From Pseudomonas sp. DC1.2 (GTDB lineage: Bacteria > Pseudomonadota > Gammaproteobacteria > Pseudomonadales > Pseudomonadaceae): a stretch of 64,000 bases of DNA. Made by a program: the position numbers and the translations under genes. Every line of letters starts with the position of its first letter. Position 1 is the first letter of the stretch. Shown here in pieces: positions 15,834 through 24,487 of the stretch. The notes under the pieces were generated by a model. That model had not been told where the DNA came from. It made no database searches and saw only the letters and a program-made list of their open reading frames with translations. Where the stretch lies: assembly GCF_034351645.1 (NCBI RefSeq), contig NZ_CP133782.1, positions 5,052,001 to 5,116,000 on the forward strand, in the 5' to 3' direction.

Positions 15834-16700
15834 GTGAAAGTTTCTATTAATTTAAAACAAGACTCTCAAGAAATAAAAAATATCAACCAGCAGATCAACA
15901 GCATGGTAGCGAGACACAAAGAAATATTACTTGAAAGCGTGACAAACGATCCACAAAAAATCATTATCCGTCGCTATCTAATCGTTCTGTACGAATTGTG
16001 CCAACAGGCCTGCAAGTGCTTAGACGCCAAGGCTTACTCGACGCTGGAGGCATTGAGCCGCGTAATAATTGAGCAATCGGCCAACATGCTATATGTATCT
16101 ATGGATAAAGGCGATAACGCTCTGGCATTGCTTCGCAGTAGCAAGCAGCTGACAGAAAACAACGGTAAGGCTTGGTCGACTTACCTAGCGTCGCAAGGGG
16201 CAGTTAATCCCGCCGCACAAGCTAGGCAAAATTCTGGGGCCGCTATGTTAGCAAAGTTCGACAAGCGCTGGCCGAACATAGAGCGCTACCCAGGGAGTAA
16301 AGGCTTATTCCGGGCGCTAGGCTGGGAGAGTCATTACTATGCGTTTTATTCACCACTTTGCGACTCTGTCCACAGCTTTTCCGACGAAATGTCAGTACTT
16401 GTTGATCTCGGGGAACTATTTTCAATATCAATGACTGAGGGAGAAGATGCATTAATTTGCTGGAACAAAGAGAGGTTACGCTTGGCAACCTATCATTATG
16501 CGATTGCTATAGGACTACGTGCAGAGGCTTTTTCAAGATGTTGTAATTTACTAGCGCCAGACCTGACTGACGACACAGCAGAATTACTCTCCAGAACATT
16601 AAATGAATTAATAATGCGACACGATCATTTCGACCACACTAGGTTAGAGGGTGTAAACTCTGGCACTGCTACATTTGAAGAATTTCTGATAAATACCTAG
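15834..16700 (+). CDS. DUF5677-like protein
   Basis: A 288-residue, mostly helical protein. The segment YAFYSPLCDSVHSFSDEM resembles the histidine-containing core of DUF5677 proteins (a helical family of unknown function in mobile and defence contexts). Other features include a long N-terminal helix pair and ALSRVIIEQSANMLY. Start GTG 15834 has AGGA upstream. It has a lower GC content than the chromosome (many AAA, ATT and AAT codons), in keeping with recent transfer. It faces the CBASS-like operon tail to tail. Confidence 0.55.
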   Translation: MKVSINLKQDSQEIKNINQQINSMVARHKEILLESVTNDPQKIIIRRYLIVLYELCQQACKCLDAKAYSTLEALSRVIIEQSANMLYVSMDKGDNALALLRSSKQLTENNGKAWSTYLASQGAVNPAAQARQNSGAAMLAKFDKRWPNIERYPGSKGLFRALGWESHYYAFYSPLCDSVHSFSDEMSVLVDLGELFSISMTEGEDALICWNKERLRLATYHYAIAIGLRAEAFSRCCNLLAPDLTDDTAELLSRTLNELIMRHDHFDHTRLEGVNSGTATFEEFLINT

Positions 16701-16743
16701 ATCTAGCGATATATCCCCTCGACTAGGAGGTGCCAGCTCTGCG

Positions 16744-17706
16744 TCAGAGCGAGTAAATCTTTTCGTGCGCGCCACTCTTCCTAATTTTCGTCGTTTCAAA
16801 CGCATAGTCATTTTCGTCAAAATTACACACCGAAATAAAATGAGTGTATTTCAAACTCTTCACACGGGTCATAACTTTGCTTTTACGCAGGTCCGTCGTT
16901 TTATTCTGAACATTCATTTCAGGTGAGAAGTAATTGATCAAACCGGCCTCGGCGGCGAGCACGAGATTTTCTTCCCCTAAGCTCAGATAGTCGTTAGATT
17001 GTTTGAGGATCATGCCATCGCGAGACGCAATCGCCTCGAATCGCGGAGTGAAAAAGTACAGATAGATTTCCGCATCGTCCTCGCATTCTGCCTGGGCTTG
17101 CTGCACACGTTTGTGCCCGTCCATTCGATCAGACAGCTCCATGGCCTTGCCGATGTACATGACTTCGTATTTTTCCGGAACGTCACTGGTAACACGCAGC
17201 AGCTGATGAGCAAAGATGATATGCCTGTTTTCATCCCTGGGCATCGGGTCCGCAGGTGTCAGGAAATGGTAGGCGATCGCTCGATCCACGCGCTCCTTCT
17301 CCCCGTTTCCCGGCATGACGGCTGCGACCAAGGGCTCTCGCTTCAGCAGGCGCTCATACTCATCCGCGGACTCGACATACTGAATCATTGATTGCAGATG
17401 GGCCGGGGTCGGAAAGTATTTTTTGTTGATAGCCGGCGCGCCATGTATCAGTTGAGCAATGTCGACCTTATGCGGGCGCGACAGCATGCCCTGTGAGGCA
17501 TACTTAAACACGATTTGGCACTTTTTGCTTAGACAGACACTGGAAAACCGCGCTTTACGTCGTTTGACAATAAAATAGATTCGTCCGTTTCTGAATCTCT
17601 CCACCGCCTCTAGAGGTTTCTCGAATTCGCGATACAACTTTTCGGACGTGATGAAAAACGCATCTACCAGATGAGATTTAAGAATTTTGAACGGTGGTTT
17701 TATCAT
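16744..17706 (-). CDS. GIY-YIG-like protein, third gene of the CBASS-like operon
   Basis: A 320-residue protein. In the central part (about 185-275) it has features of a GIY-YIG-type fold: YEVMYIGKAMELSDRMDGHK, with the YIG, a following arginine and histidine, and later EAGLINYFSPEMN, which carries the usual E...YF-P-N end. The N-terminal ~110 residues are basic and unassigned, and the C-terminus is unassigned. The ATG at 17706 follows AAGGAG with a 5-base spacer and is preferred over the GTG at 17712. It lies 106 bases downstream of the SLATT gene on the same strand, so it is likely a third component. An accessory nuclease or effector role is inference. Confidence 0.55.
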   Translation of the reverse strand: MIKPPFKILKSHLVDAFFITSEKLYREFEKPLEAVERFRNGRIYFIVKRRKARFSSVCLSKKCQIVFKYASQGMLSRPHKVDIAQLIHGAPAINKKYFPTPAHLQSMIQYVESADEYERLLKREPLVAAVMPGNGEKERVDRAIAYHFLTPADPMPRDENRHIIFAHQLLRVTSDVPEKYEVMYIGKAMELSDRMDGHKRVQQAQAECEDDAEIYLYFFTPRFEAIASRDGMILKQSNDYLSLGEENLVLAAEAGLINYFSPEMNVQNKTTDLRKSKVMTRVKSLKYTHFISVCNFDENDYAFETTKIRKSGAHEKIYSL

Positions 17707-17812
17707 GACCACTCCTTAGGCGACGCCATTACATCACAACGAGCGATTCACGGCTCGAGTTCATCGTGATAGAAAACTCCAATCTCGCTATCACTCCAAA
17801 CTCTGACATGGG

Positions 17813-18424
17813 TCAGGCGATACCAAAACAGCTCTTGACTGAGTCTATGTGTAAAGCGAAACAGGTGACGATCAACACGAAAATTGCGGCCATAGCCAGC
17901 CATGCCGTAAGCGGCACTTTGTCTCTCCAAAAGCTAAAGCTCTTCTGGTTTGCTACCCAGTCAATTTGATACTGCCAGAAGAATTTGTAGTGCGCGTACC
18001 AGTCGCTGAATAGAATTTGCTTGCTGATGGAAGCACCATAATATTGAGATTCAAATGTAGCCAGTCGTGCCCAATAGATGGAAAAATCTGCATTTGCCGC
18101 CAACGCTTCAACCTCGCGGTACAGGTCACGCAGGCCATTGAAAATCTTGGTTATCTCCACGGCAGACTTCTCGTAGTCCGATTTCTTGGAATCGTAAACC
18201 GAGATATAAATACCGATAACGCCAAAAACCGCCATAACCGCAGAAACATTTTTGGCGGACAGTGACTCGTAGACCAGAGAAAAAATACCTACGGCCGTAC
18301 CAATAAACCCAATCAATCCTGGGATCTTATCTACGATGTCATACGTAGCCCAGTGCTTGCGTCCACCAAAGCCAACGTTATAGCCCGTTTCTGCGATACT
18401 TTTGAGTAACGACGCTTGGCTCAT
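17813..18424 (-). CDS. SLATT-like two-transmembrane effector
   Basis: A 203-residue membrane protein. Two adjacent N-terminal membrane segments (about 33-50 and 60-77: IPGLIGFIGTAVGIFSL and AVMAVFGVIGIYI) are followed by a helical cytoplasmic region and a last hydrophobic segment (about 175-195). This matches the SLATT class of pore-like effectors that accompany CD-NTases. Its start overlaps the CD-NTase stop by 4 bases, so production is coupled. In characterised CBASS systems, cyclic nucleotide made on phage infection opens or assembles such membrane effectors and kills the cell. Confidence 0.7.
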   Translation of the reverse strand: MSQASLLKSIAETGYNVGFGGRKHWATYDIVDKIPGLIGFIGTAVGIFSLVYESLSAKNVSAVMAVFGVIGIYISVYDSKKSDYEKSAVEITKIFNGLRDLYREVEALAANADFSIYWARLATFESQYYGASISKQILFSDWYAHYKFFWQYQIDWVANQKSFSFWRDKVPLTAWLAMAAIFVLIVTCFALHIDSVKSCFGIA

Positions 18425-19728
18425 ATGTTTTCACTGATAGGTACAGTTATTTCGCTGCGAGCCACGACAACACCATCCTTGAGGATATAACACTCAACCG
18501 AGTGGTCGCCTTTAAAGCTTGTGGACTCCTGGATTGTCTCATGGCCCTGGTCGGCGGTTATGTAGCCGCGGATGCAATCTCGCTTCTCAGCTTCTTGCCC
18601 GATATTGAGAACCTTCCATTTTACGGTGTACGGATCTGGAACGTCGTTTCGAGCAATCTTGAATTTGAGTGTCTTGCGCGCCTGGAGGGGCAATCCTAGT
18701 GAAATCAATTCACTCAGCAACCGTTCTCGGAAACCTTTTTGCTCCACATCACAGTCGAGTACCAAGGGGTAGCGGACATCGATAGGGGCGAGATCCTCGA
18801 TGAATTCCTCTGTGTCCCTGAAGGTATAAAGGGACTTGGCCAGTGACTCCATAGCGGCACGTGCGGCTGTACGTGTGGTCGGAAAGTCGCGACCAAATAC
18901 TTTCTTCCACCGCTCCCCCTCATTTTCCTTACCCGCAGCTTCAATGGCCTTCAGGGAAAGCTCATATGCACGCTTGGCCGGCTTTTGAAATTTCTGTTTC
19001 ACTTTGACGTGCTGGCGACTGCCCAGCGCCGCGTAACGTTCCTGTTGTGGAAGGTTTGATGCGTAGTAAAAGAAATCCCTGACCATGCAGTCGTATGAGG
19101 CGAAACTTTTGTCAACATAATCGTCCGTCTGCGTGAGGAAATTATGTGCCAGCGTGTCGATCAGGAGGCCCCCAATCCCGATCCCATGCTTGTTCTTCCA
19201 CGCCCGAAGCATTTTGCAGAGGCGACGCAGGTTTCCATTTTGGTCATCATCGACGTCGCTGGTAGCCTTGATTTCATCTTTGGGCTTAGTGATCTTCCAC
19301 GATCCGCCGTTGTACGTATCAGGATATTTGAAGCTGCCGTCGTCTTGCTTGAAAACGGGCTGAACCTCGACGTTGAAATTCTGGAACTTGACGCACACCA
19401 CTAGGCGGTCAACCGTAATCGTGGTCGTGGAGTACCGTTCCTGGATTGCAGCCTTGGTATCTGAAAGCAGCTTCGATTGCCCCCCCTCCTTGTTGTACCT
19501 ATCCCAATCACTGTCGGGCATGATGTACAACATATCGAGGTCGGAAACGCCTTTGATGGCTGTCCACCGGCCATACGAGCCTACTTGGAGGTTATTGGCG
19601 GTGGAATCCAACGTCCGAAAATACTTATTCAGCGAGCGTGTGATACCAGCGTAACGATCTTCAATCGTTACGTGGTTGGTGATGCGCAGATTGGATACAA
19701 AATCCTTAAAAATAACAGCAACTGACAT
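18421..19728 (-). CDS. CBASS CD-NTase with C-terminal AGS-C-like sensor
   Basis: A 435-residue nucleotidyltransferase of the SMODS/CD-NTase group, which makes cyclic oligonucleotide alarm signals. The GS motif and metal-binding carboxylates are visible as GSYGRWTAIKG and SDLDMLY, with a third acidic position in FNVEVQPVF. The helical domain includes MLRAWKNKHGIGIGG. The C-terminal ~130 residues (from about 315) form a beta-rich domain (TVKWKVLNIG, RDCIRGYI, VECYILKDGVVVARS) like the AGS-C sensor. The ATG at 19728 is preferred because GGGA lies at suitable spacing; the ATG at 19734 is an alternative. First gene of a tight operon with the SLATT effector. Confidence 0.8.
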   Translation of the reverse strand: MSVAVIFKDFVSNLRITNHVTIEDRYAGITRSLNKYFRTLDSTANNLQVGSYGRWTAIKGVSDLDMLYIMPDSDWDRYNKEGGQSKLLSDTKAAIQERYSTTTITVDRLVVCVKFQNFNVEVQPVFKQDDGSFKYPDTYNGGSWKITKPKDEIKATSDVDDDQNGNLRRLCKMLRAWKNKHGIGIGGLLIDTLAHNFLTQTDDYVDKSFASYDCMVRDFFYYASNLPQQERYAALGSRQHVKVKQKFQKPAKRAYELSLKAIEAAGKENEGERWKKVFGRDFPTTRTAARAAMESLAKSLYTFRDTEEFIEDLAPIDVRYPLVLDCDVEQKGFRERLLSELISLGLPLQARKTLKFKIARNDVPDPYTVKWKVLNIGQEAEKRDCIRGYITADQGHETIQESTSFKGDHSVECYILKDGVVVARSEITVPISENI

Positions 19729-19734
19729 CGGCAT

Positions 19735-19970
19735 CCCTACTGGTCAAGTCCCCAATCACGCTCTGTTGGAGTACGAGCATAGTAGCCGACGGCTATCATA
19801 AAGGTCCATCGTCTGACATTTTAGTGGGCTACGTGGGTAAGAGCCGGCGTAACCTACTACCCATAGTCCCGCGAACGGCAAAAAATGACTGAGAGCTCAT
19901 AATTGCCCGTCGACAGGAGGGTGCCGGCTAGGATCGAAGCACACTTTCGATGGACACGGGGAACAAGCAG
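19735..19970. other. Intergenic region upstream of the CD-NTase
   Basis: About 236 bases with no gene. It should contain the CD-NTase promoter if the exonuclease gene is not co-transcribed. No specific element identified. Confidence 0.4.
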
Positions 19971-20606
19971 CTACGAGATGCATCGAGCCTTTTCCAACAG
20001 CAGCGTAACCATATTGGCGAGATTCCTAGCGTCATCGATGCCTCGGTGGTACCGGCCGCTCCAAGCTAGGCCAAGCGCTTCGACTGCGGGCCTCAACCCT
20101 AATGATGGACATGCAAATATTTCGCAATAGCGCCGTTCAAGATCCAAGTACGCAATTCCAGGCAGTATCGGCCTGCAATTGGCTCTCAGGACATCAGCCG
20201 CAAGCTGGTCAGCATCGTAATGTCCCCAAGAGCCCCACAATGCGCTTGGATATTTTTGTAGGAGCGCAGTGACCTCCATGGCGACCTCCGAGAATGCTTG
20301 GGCGGCATCCACATCAGCTTGCTTAATTGAGGTCAGACTGGTACAGAACTCTGTCAGAGTAGGGTGAAGGGCCGGGCGAACATAGCGCTGAAACATTTCA
20401 ACAGTTTCCAGTGTTCGCAGATCCACCACGGCTAGCCCTATCTCGATGGTTTCCATCTCATCCGGTCTTACGATCAGTGCTCGAGGAGTCTCGGACTCCA
20501 TGAGCTCGTCGCATGTCGCTTCAAGGTCGACGCATAGCATAAAATCGAAAGCACTTACAAATGTCTCGAACGCCTGCAGTTGTTGGGTATTGGGGAGAGT
20601 TTTCAT
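19971..20606 (-). CDS. DEDDh 3'-5' exonuclease, ERI1-like
   Basis: A 211-residue exonuclease. The DEDDh residues are visible: MLCVDLEATCDE (D and E), GHYDADQLAADV (D) and HRGIDDARNLANMV (H and D). The DLEATC pattern resembles the ERI1/3'hExo group, which trims RNA, more than DnaQ. The ATG at 20606 has AGGAAGG just upstream and is preferred over the upstream TTG/GTG-type start. It is co-directional with the CBASS-like operon (237 bases apart), so joint expression is possible but unproven. Last gene of the island before the right attachment site. Confidence 0.75.
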   Translation of the reverse strand: MKTLPNTQQLQAFETFVSAFDFMLCVDLEATCDELMESETPRALIVRPDEMETIEIGLAVVDLRTLETVEMFQRYVRPALHPTLTEFCTSLTSIKQADVDAAQAFSEVAMEVTALLQKYPSALWGSWGHYDADQLAADVLRANCRPILPGIAYLDLERRYCEIFACPSLGLRPAVEALGLAWSGRYHRGIDDARNLANMVTLLLEKARCIS

Positions 20607-20636
20607 CTGCCTTCCTAGAATCGGGCTCTTCAACAC

Positions 20637-21011
20637 TCCATTGGCGTAGAGGGTGACAAACCGGGTCTTGAAGCGTAAGGCTTGCTGAATGGCAGAGAAA
20701 AATTACTCATCTGCCAACCTTCTTATTGAGTAAGACCTCATCGCCAACCATCCGTTTAGCCCTTCGAGAAATAAGGGACCACTGCACAGTTCTCCAGATC
20801 TAGTGAGCGTCACCGCCTGCGAGTTTGCCTTGGAGCCGATCCTCGCTTACAAATGTGCACGAGCTGCAAAAACAGTACCTTTGCGGTACAGTGCCCAGCT
20901 TGAACAACCTTCTCAAAACTACGCTCAACACCAGTAACTACGGGGCCTCCAGCTATGCCAACCTACGTTCACCTACGAACGCTTTCTCTAGGCATACCAG
21001 CTCGCCCAGCA
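20637..21011. other. Non-coding right end of the island
   Basis: No supported gene. The sequence GGTACAGTGC at 20885-20894 also occurs at 2370-2379 near the left end, between tRNA and integrase, and may be an arm-type recombinase site. A short direct repeat (ACCTACGTTC/ACCTACGAAC) lies near 20961-20980. Confidence 0.4.
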
Positions 21012-21057
21012 ACTCATAATCCCTTGGTCGTAGGTTCGAGTCCTACTGGGCCCACCA
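21012..21057 (+). pseudogene. Displaced 3' half of the host tRNA (attR)
   Basis: ACTCATAATCCCTTGGTCGT through to CCCACCA is the 3' half of the tRNA, with anticodon loop, variable region, T arm (GTAGG/CCTAC) and CCA. It has no 5' half and cannot be processed as a tRNA. It was displaced when the island entered, and marks the island's right border. The repeated region continues into the terminator. Confidence 0.88.
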
Positions 21058-21062
21058 TACTC

Positions 21063-21085
21063 AAAGCCGCGCACTGCGCGGCTTT
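21063..21085 (+). terminator. Original terminator of the host tRNA gene
   Basis: AAAGCCGCGC/GCGCGGCTTT hairpin, one base different in the loop region from the copy at 2291-2313. Part of the duplicated attachment region. Confidence 0.75.
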
Positions 21086-21270
21086 CGTGTTTCTGAAGGG
21101 GCTGTATTGGGGATGAACCCGCCATTCAGCCCTGACCTAAGCAGCACATACGCATTCAAACAGTCCCTCGGTACGGCGGCATCTGAATATAGAGGCAGGG
21201 GCAAGCGCCACGAGCGTGGTGTGTGTCTGTAACATGCTATCCCCATGATTGGTGCCGACGGAGAGACCCC

Positions 21271-21732
21271 TTGCCTGATATACGCCCGCCTGTGCTGGAT
21301 GAAATCGACCGCCAATTGATCGCGGCTTTGCAAATCAACGCCCGTGAAAGCGTGGCGATGCTCGCGCGGCAGTTGGGCATCGCCCGCACCACGGTCACTT
21401 CGCGATTGGCACGCCTGGAAAAGGCCAGGGTAATAACCGGTTACGGAGTGCGTCTGGGTCAGCGCCTGGTGGACGGCGGGTTACAGGCGTATGTCGGAAT
21501 CACCGTGCAACCGCGCTCGGGCAAGGAAGTGCTGCGGCGGCTCAGCGCGATGGCTCAGGTTCAACAGTTGTGCGCGGTGAGTGGCGAATTTGATTATGTC
21601 GCGTGGTTGCGCACTGACTCGCCGGAGCAACTGGATCAGTTACTGGATCAGATTGGCAGCGTGGATGGAGTGGAGAAGACGACCACTTCAATCATCTTGA
21701 GCAGCAAGATTGATCGCGGACAGCCGGTTTAA
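21271..21732 (+). CDS. Lrp/AsnC-family regulator, probably of davBA
   Basis: A 153-residue transcription factor. The N-terminal HTH is clear (LDEIDRQLIAALQINAR, then ARTTVTSRLARLEKARVI), followed by the C-terminal RAM ligand-binding domain (AYVGITVQPRSG, VSGEFDYVAWL). The TTG at 21271 is chosen because GGAGAG lies a few bases upstream; an upstream in-frame start would add unrelated residues, and the GTG at 21289 is also possible. Its position immediately before davB matches other Pseudomonas genomes, where a homologue is thought to respond to lysine. First intact host gene right of the island. Confidence 0.85.
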   Translation: MPDIRPPVLDEIDRQLIAALQINARESVAMLARQLGIARTTVTSRLARLEKARVITGYGVRLGQRLVDGGLQAYVGITVQPRSGKEVLRRLSAMAQVQQLCAVSGEFDYVAWLRTDSPEQLDQLLDQIGSVDGVEKTTTSIILSSKIDRGQPV

Positions 21733-21935
21733 GGGTTTATCCGATAAATCATCCGTCGCGGGCAAGTGCAAAAAAATGAACAGTGTGCAGTTTAAAATCG
21801 TCATATTGACCAGCAAACTTGCATATCGACGACACATTGCGTCTTATTACCGTGCTCTACGCGCTCTAGAATGGCTGCCATCTTTTCCTATACTCAAATG
21901 CGCCCTCCCGCATCGAGTCGCCAGCAAGGTCAGCC

Positions 21936-23633
21936 ATGAACAAGAACAATCGCCATCCTGCAGACGGTAAAAAGCCAGTCACCATTTTCGGCCCGGACTT
22001 CCCTTTTGCCTTCGACGACTGGATTGAACATCCGGCGGGCCTCGGCAGCATCCCGGCACAGCATCACGGCGCAGAAGTGGCGATTGTCGGTGGGGGTATC
22101 GCAGGGTTGGTGGCGGCTTACGAACTGATGAAGCTCGGCCTCAAACCTGTCGTATACGAAGCCTCGAAAATGGGCGGTCGCCTGCGCTCCCAAGCGTTTA
22201 ATGGCGCCGATGGCATCATCGCCGAACTGGGCGGCATGCGCTTCCCGGTATCGTCCACTGCGTTTTATCACTACGTCGATAAGCTCGGCCTCGAAACAAA
22301 ACCGTTCCCGAACCCGCTGACACCGGCTTCCGGCAGCACCGTCATCGACCTGGAAGGCAAAACCCATTACGCAGAGAAACTGACGGATCTTCCTGCGCTG
22401 TTCCAGGAAGTCGCTGACGCCTGGGCCGACGCGCTGGAAGCAGGTTCGCGCTTCGGCGATATCCAGCAAGCCATTCGCGACCGCGACGTACCGCGCCTCA
22501 AAGAGCTTTGGAACAAGCTGGTTCCGCTGTGGGATGACCGCACCTTCTACGACTTCGTTGCCACGTCCAAAGCGTTCGCCAAGCTCTCGTTCCATCACCG
22601 CGAAGTATTCGGCCAAGTGGGCTTCGGTACTGGCGGCTGGGACTCGGACTTCCCCAACTCAATGCTGGAAATCTTTCGCGTGGTGATGACCAACTGCGAC
22701 GATCACCAGCACCTGGTGGTCGGCGGTGTGGAACAAGTGCCCCTGGGCATCTGGCGCCATGCCCCGGAGCGTTGCGTGCATTGGCCCGTAGGCACCAGCC
22801 TGAGCTCGCTGCACAGCGGCGCACCACGCACAGGTGTGAAACGCATTGCCCATGCGGACGGCGGGCGTTTTGCGGTCACCGACAACTGGGGCGATACCCG
22901 TGAATACGCGGCGGTGCTGACAACCTGCCAGAGCTGGCTGCTGACCACCCAGATCGAGTGCGATGAAACCTTGTTTTCGCAAAAGATGTGGATGGCCCTG
23001 GACCGTACCCGCTACATGCAATCATCGAAAACCTTCGTGATGGTCGACCGGCCGTTCTGGAAGGACAAGGACCCGGAAACCGGTCGCGACTTGATGAGCA
23101 TGACACTCACCGACCGCCTGACCCGTGGTACCTATTTGTTTGATAACGGCAAATTCGACAACGGCGTCGATAAACCGGGCGTGATTTGCCTGTCGTACTC
23201 GTGGATGAGCGATGCGCTGAAAATGCTCCCGCAACCTGTGGAAAAGCGCGTGAAGCTGGCACTGGATGCGTTGAAAAAAATCTACCCGAAAGTCGATATC
23301 GCGGCGCGCATCATCGGCGACCCGATTACTGTGTCCTGGGAAGCCGACCCGCATTTTCTCGGCGCGTTCAAAGGCGCCCTACCCGGTCACTACCGTTATA
23401 ACCAACGCATGTACGCGCATTTTATGCAGGACGACATGCCCGCCGAGCAGCGCGGTATTTTCATCGCCGGCGACGACGTTTCATGGACTCCCGCCTGGGT
23501 TGAAGGCGCAGTACAAACCTCGCTAAACGCGGTATGGGGCATCATGAAACACTTCGGCGGTGAAACTCACGCCGAGAACCCGGGTCCAGGAGATGTGTTC
23601 AATGAGATCGGGCCGATCGTCCTGCCCGAGTAA
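21936..23633 (+). CDS. davB: Lysine 2-monooxygenase, flavin amine oxidase family
   Basis: A 565-residue FAD enzyme that would convert L-lysine to 5-aminovaleramide. The dinucleotide-binding motif is EVAIVGGGIAGLVAAYEL (about 48-65), with the GG motif following (GGRLRSQAF) and a second FAD contact near the C-terminus (GIFIAGDDVSWTPAWVEGA). Length and sequence style match lysine/tryptophan 2-monooxygenases. Its neighbour davA (amidase) settles the lysine assignment, since the two act in sequence; tryptophan monooxygenase is the main alternative. It lies 12 bases before davA. Confidence 0.88.
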   Translation: MNKNNRHPADGKKPVTIFGPDFPFAFDDWIEHPAGLGSIPAQHHGAEVAIVGGGIAGLVAAYELMKLGLKPVVYEASKMGGRLRSQAFNGADGIIAELGGMRFPVSSTAFYHYVDKLGLETKPFPNPLTPASGSTVIDLEGKTHYAEKLTDLPALFQEVADAWADALEAGSRFGDIQQAIRDRDVPRLKELWNKLVPLWDDRTFYDFVATSKAFAKLSFHHREVFGQVGFGTGGWDSDFPNSMLEIFRVVMTNCDDHQHLVVGGVEQVPLGIWRHAPERCVHWPVGTSLSSLHSGAPRTGVKRIAHADGGRFAVTDNWGDTREYAAVLTTCQSWLLTTQIECDETLFSQKMWMALDRTRYMQSSKTFVMVDRPFWKDKDPETGRDLMSMTLTDRLTRGTYLFDNGKFDNGVDKPGVICLSYSWMSDALKMLPQPVEKRVKLALDALKKIYPKVDIAARIIGDPITVSWEADPHFLGAFKGALPGHYRYNQRMYAHFMQDDMPAEQRGIFIAGDDVSWTPAWVEGAVQTSLNAVWGIMKHFGGETHAENPGPGDVFNEIGPIVLPE

Positions 23634-23645
23634 GAGGAATCCAAA

Positions 23646-24440
23646 ATGCGCGTAGCCCTTTACCAATGCCCACCACTGCCTCTGGACGTCGCAGGTAACC
23701 TGCAACGCCTGCATCAACTGGCGCTGGAGGCCAAGGGCGCAGACTTACTGGTGTTGCCAGAGATGTTCCTCACCGGCTACAACATTGGCGTCGATGCGGT
23801 CAACGTGCTGGCAGAGGTGTACAACGGTGAATCTGCGCAGCAGGTGGCGCGCATTGCCAAAGCGGCGGGCATTGCCATCGTGTATGGCTACCCAGAGCGC
23901 ACGGAAGACGGGCAGATTTACAACTCGGTGCAGTTGATCGACGCCCATGGCGAGCGGTTGTGCAACTACCGCAAGACTCATCTGTTCGGCGACCTTGATC
24001 ACTCAATGTTCAGCGCTGGGGGGGATGATTTTCCTCTGGTTGAGCTCAATGGCTGGAAACTCGGGTTCCTGATCTGCTACGACCTGGAGTTCCCGGAAAA
24101 CGCCCGGCGCCTGGCCTTAGCCGGTGCCGAGTTGATCCTGGTGCCGACGGCGAACATGGCACCCTACGAATTCATCGCCGACGTCACGGTCCGCGCCCGT
24201 GCCTTTGAAAACCAGTGTTATGTGGCCTACGCCAACTACTGCGGCCATGAAGACGATATCCACTACTGTGGCCAAAGCAGCATCGCCGCGCCCGATGGCA
24301 GCCGCATCGCCCAGGCGGGTCTCGATGAGGCGCTGATTATCGGCGAATTGGATCGTCAATTAATGAGCGATTCCCGCGCGGCCAACCGCTACCTCCTTGA
24401 TCGCCGCCCCGAGCTTTACGGCGCGCTGAGCAAACGCTGA
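23646..24440 (+). CDS. davA: 5-aminovaleramidase, nitrilase superfamily
   Basis: A 264-residue carbon-nitrogen hydrolase. The catalytic triad is visible: Glu in VLPEMFLTGY, Lys in YRKTHLFGD and Cys in GFLICYDLEFPE. It would hydrolyse 5-aminovaleramide, the product of DavB, to 5-aminovalerate and ammonia in the lysine degradation route. The start follows AGAGG closely. Operon partner of davB. Confidence 0.9.
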   Translation: MRVALYQCPPLPLDVAGNLQRLHQLALEAKGADLLVLPEMFLTGYNIGVDAVNVLAEVYNGESAQQVARIAKAAGIAIVYGYPERTEDGQIYNSVQLIDAHGERLCNYRKTHLFGDLDHSMFSAGGDDFPLVELNGWKLGFLICYDLEFPENARRLALAGAELILVPTANMAPYEFIADVTVRARAFENQCYVAYANYCGHEDDIHYCGQSSIAAPDGSRIAQAGLDEALIIGELDRQLMSDSRAANRYLLDRRPELYGALSKR

Positions 24441-24487
24441 GGCCTCTAATCCGCTAGCATTAGCGCTTCTCTGTACTGGAAGTGCTC

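Noticed and set aside
21936..23633. Tryptophan 2-monooxygenase (IaaM) for auxin synthesis
   Set aside because: The adjacent amidase, Lrp-type regulator and pqq neighbours match the lysine davBA locus; no separate indoleacetamide hydrolase is present.
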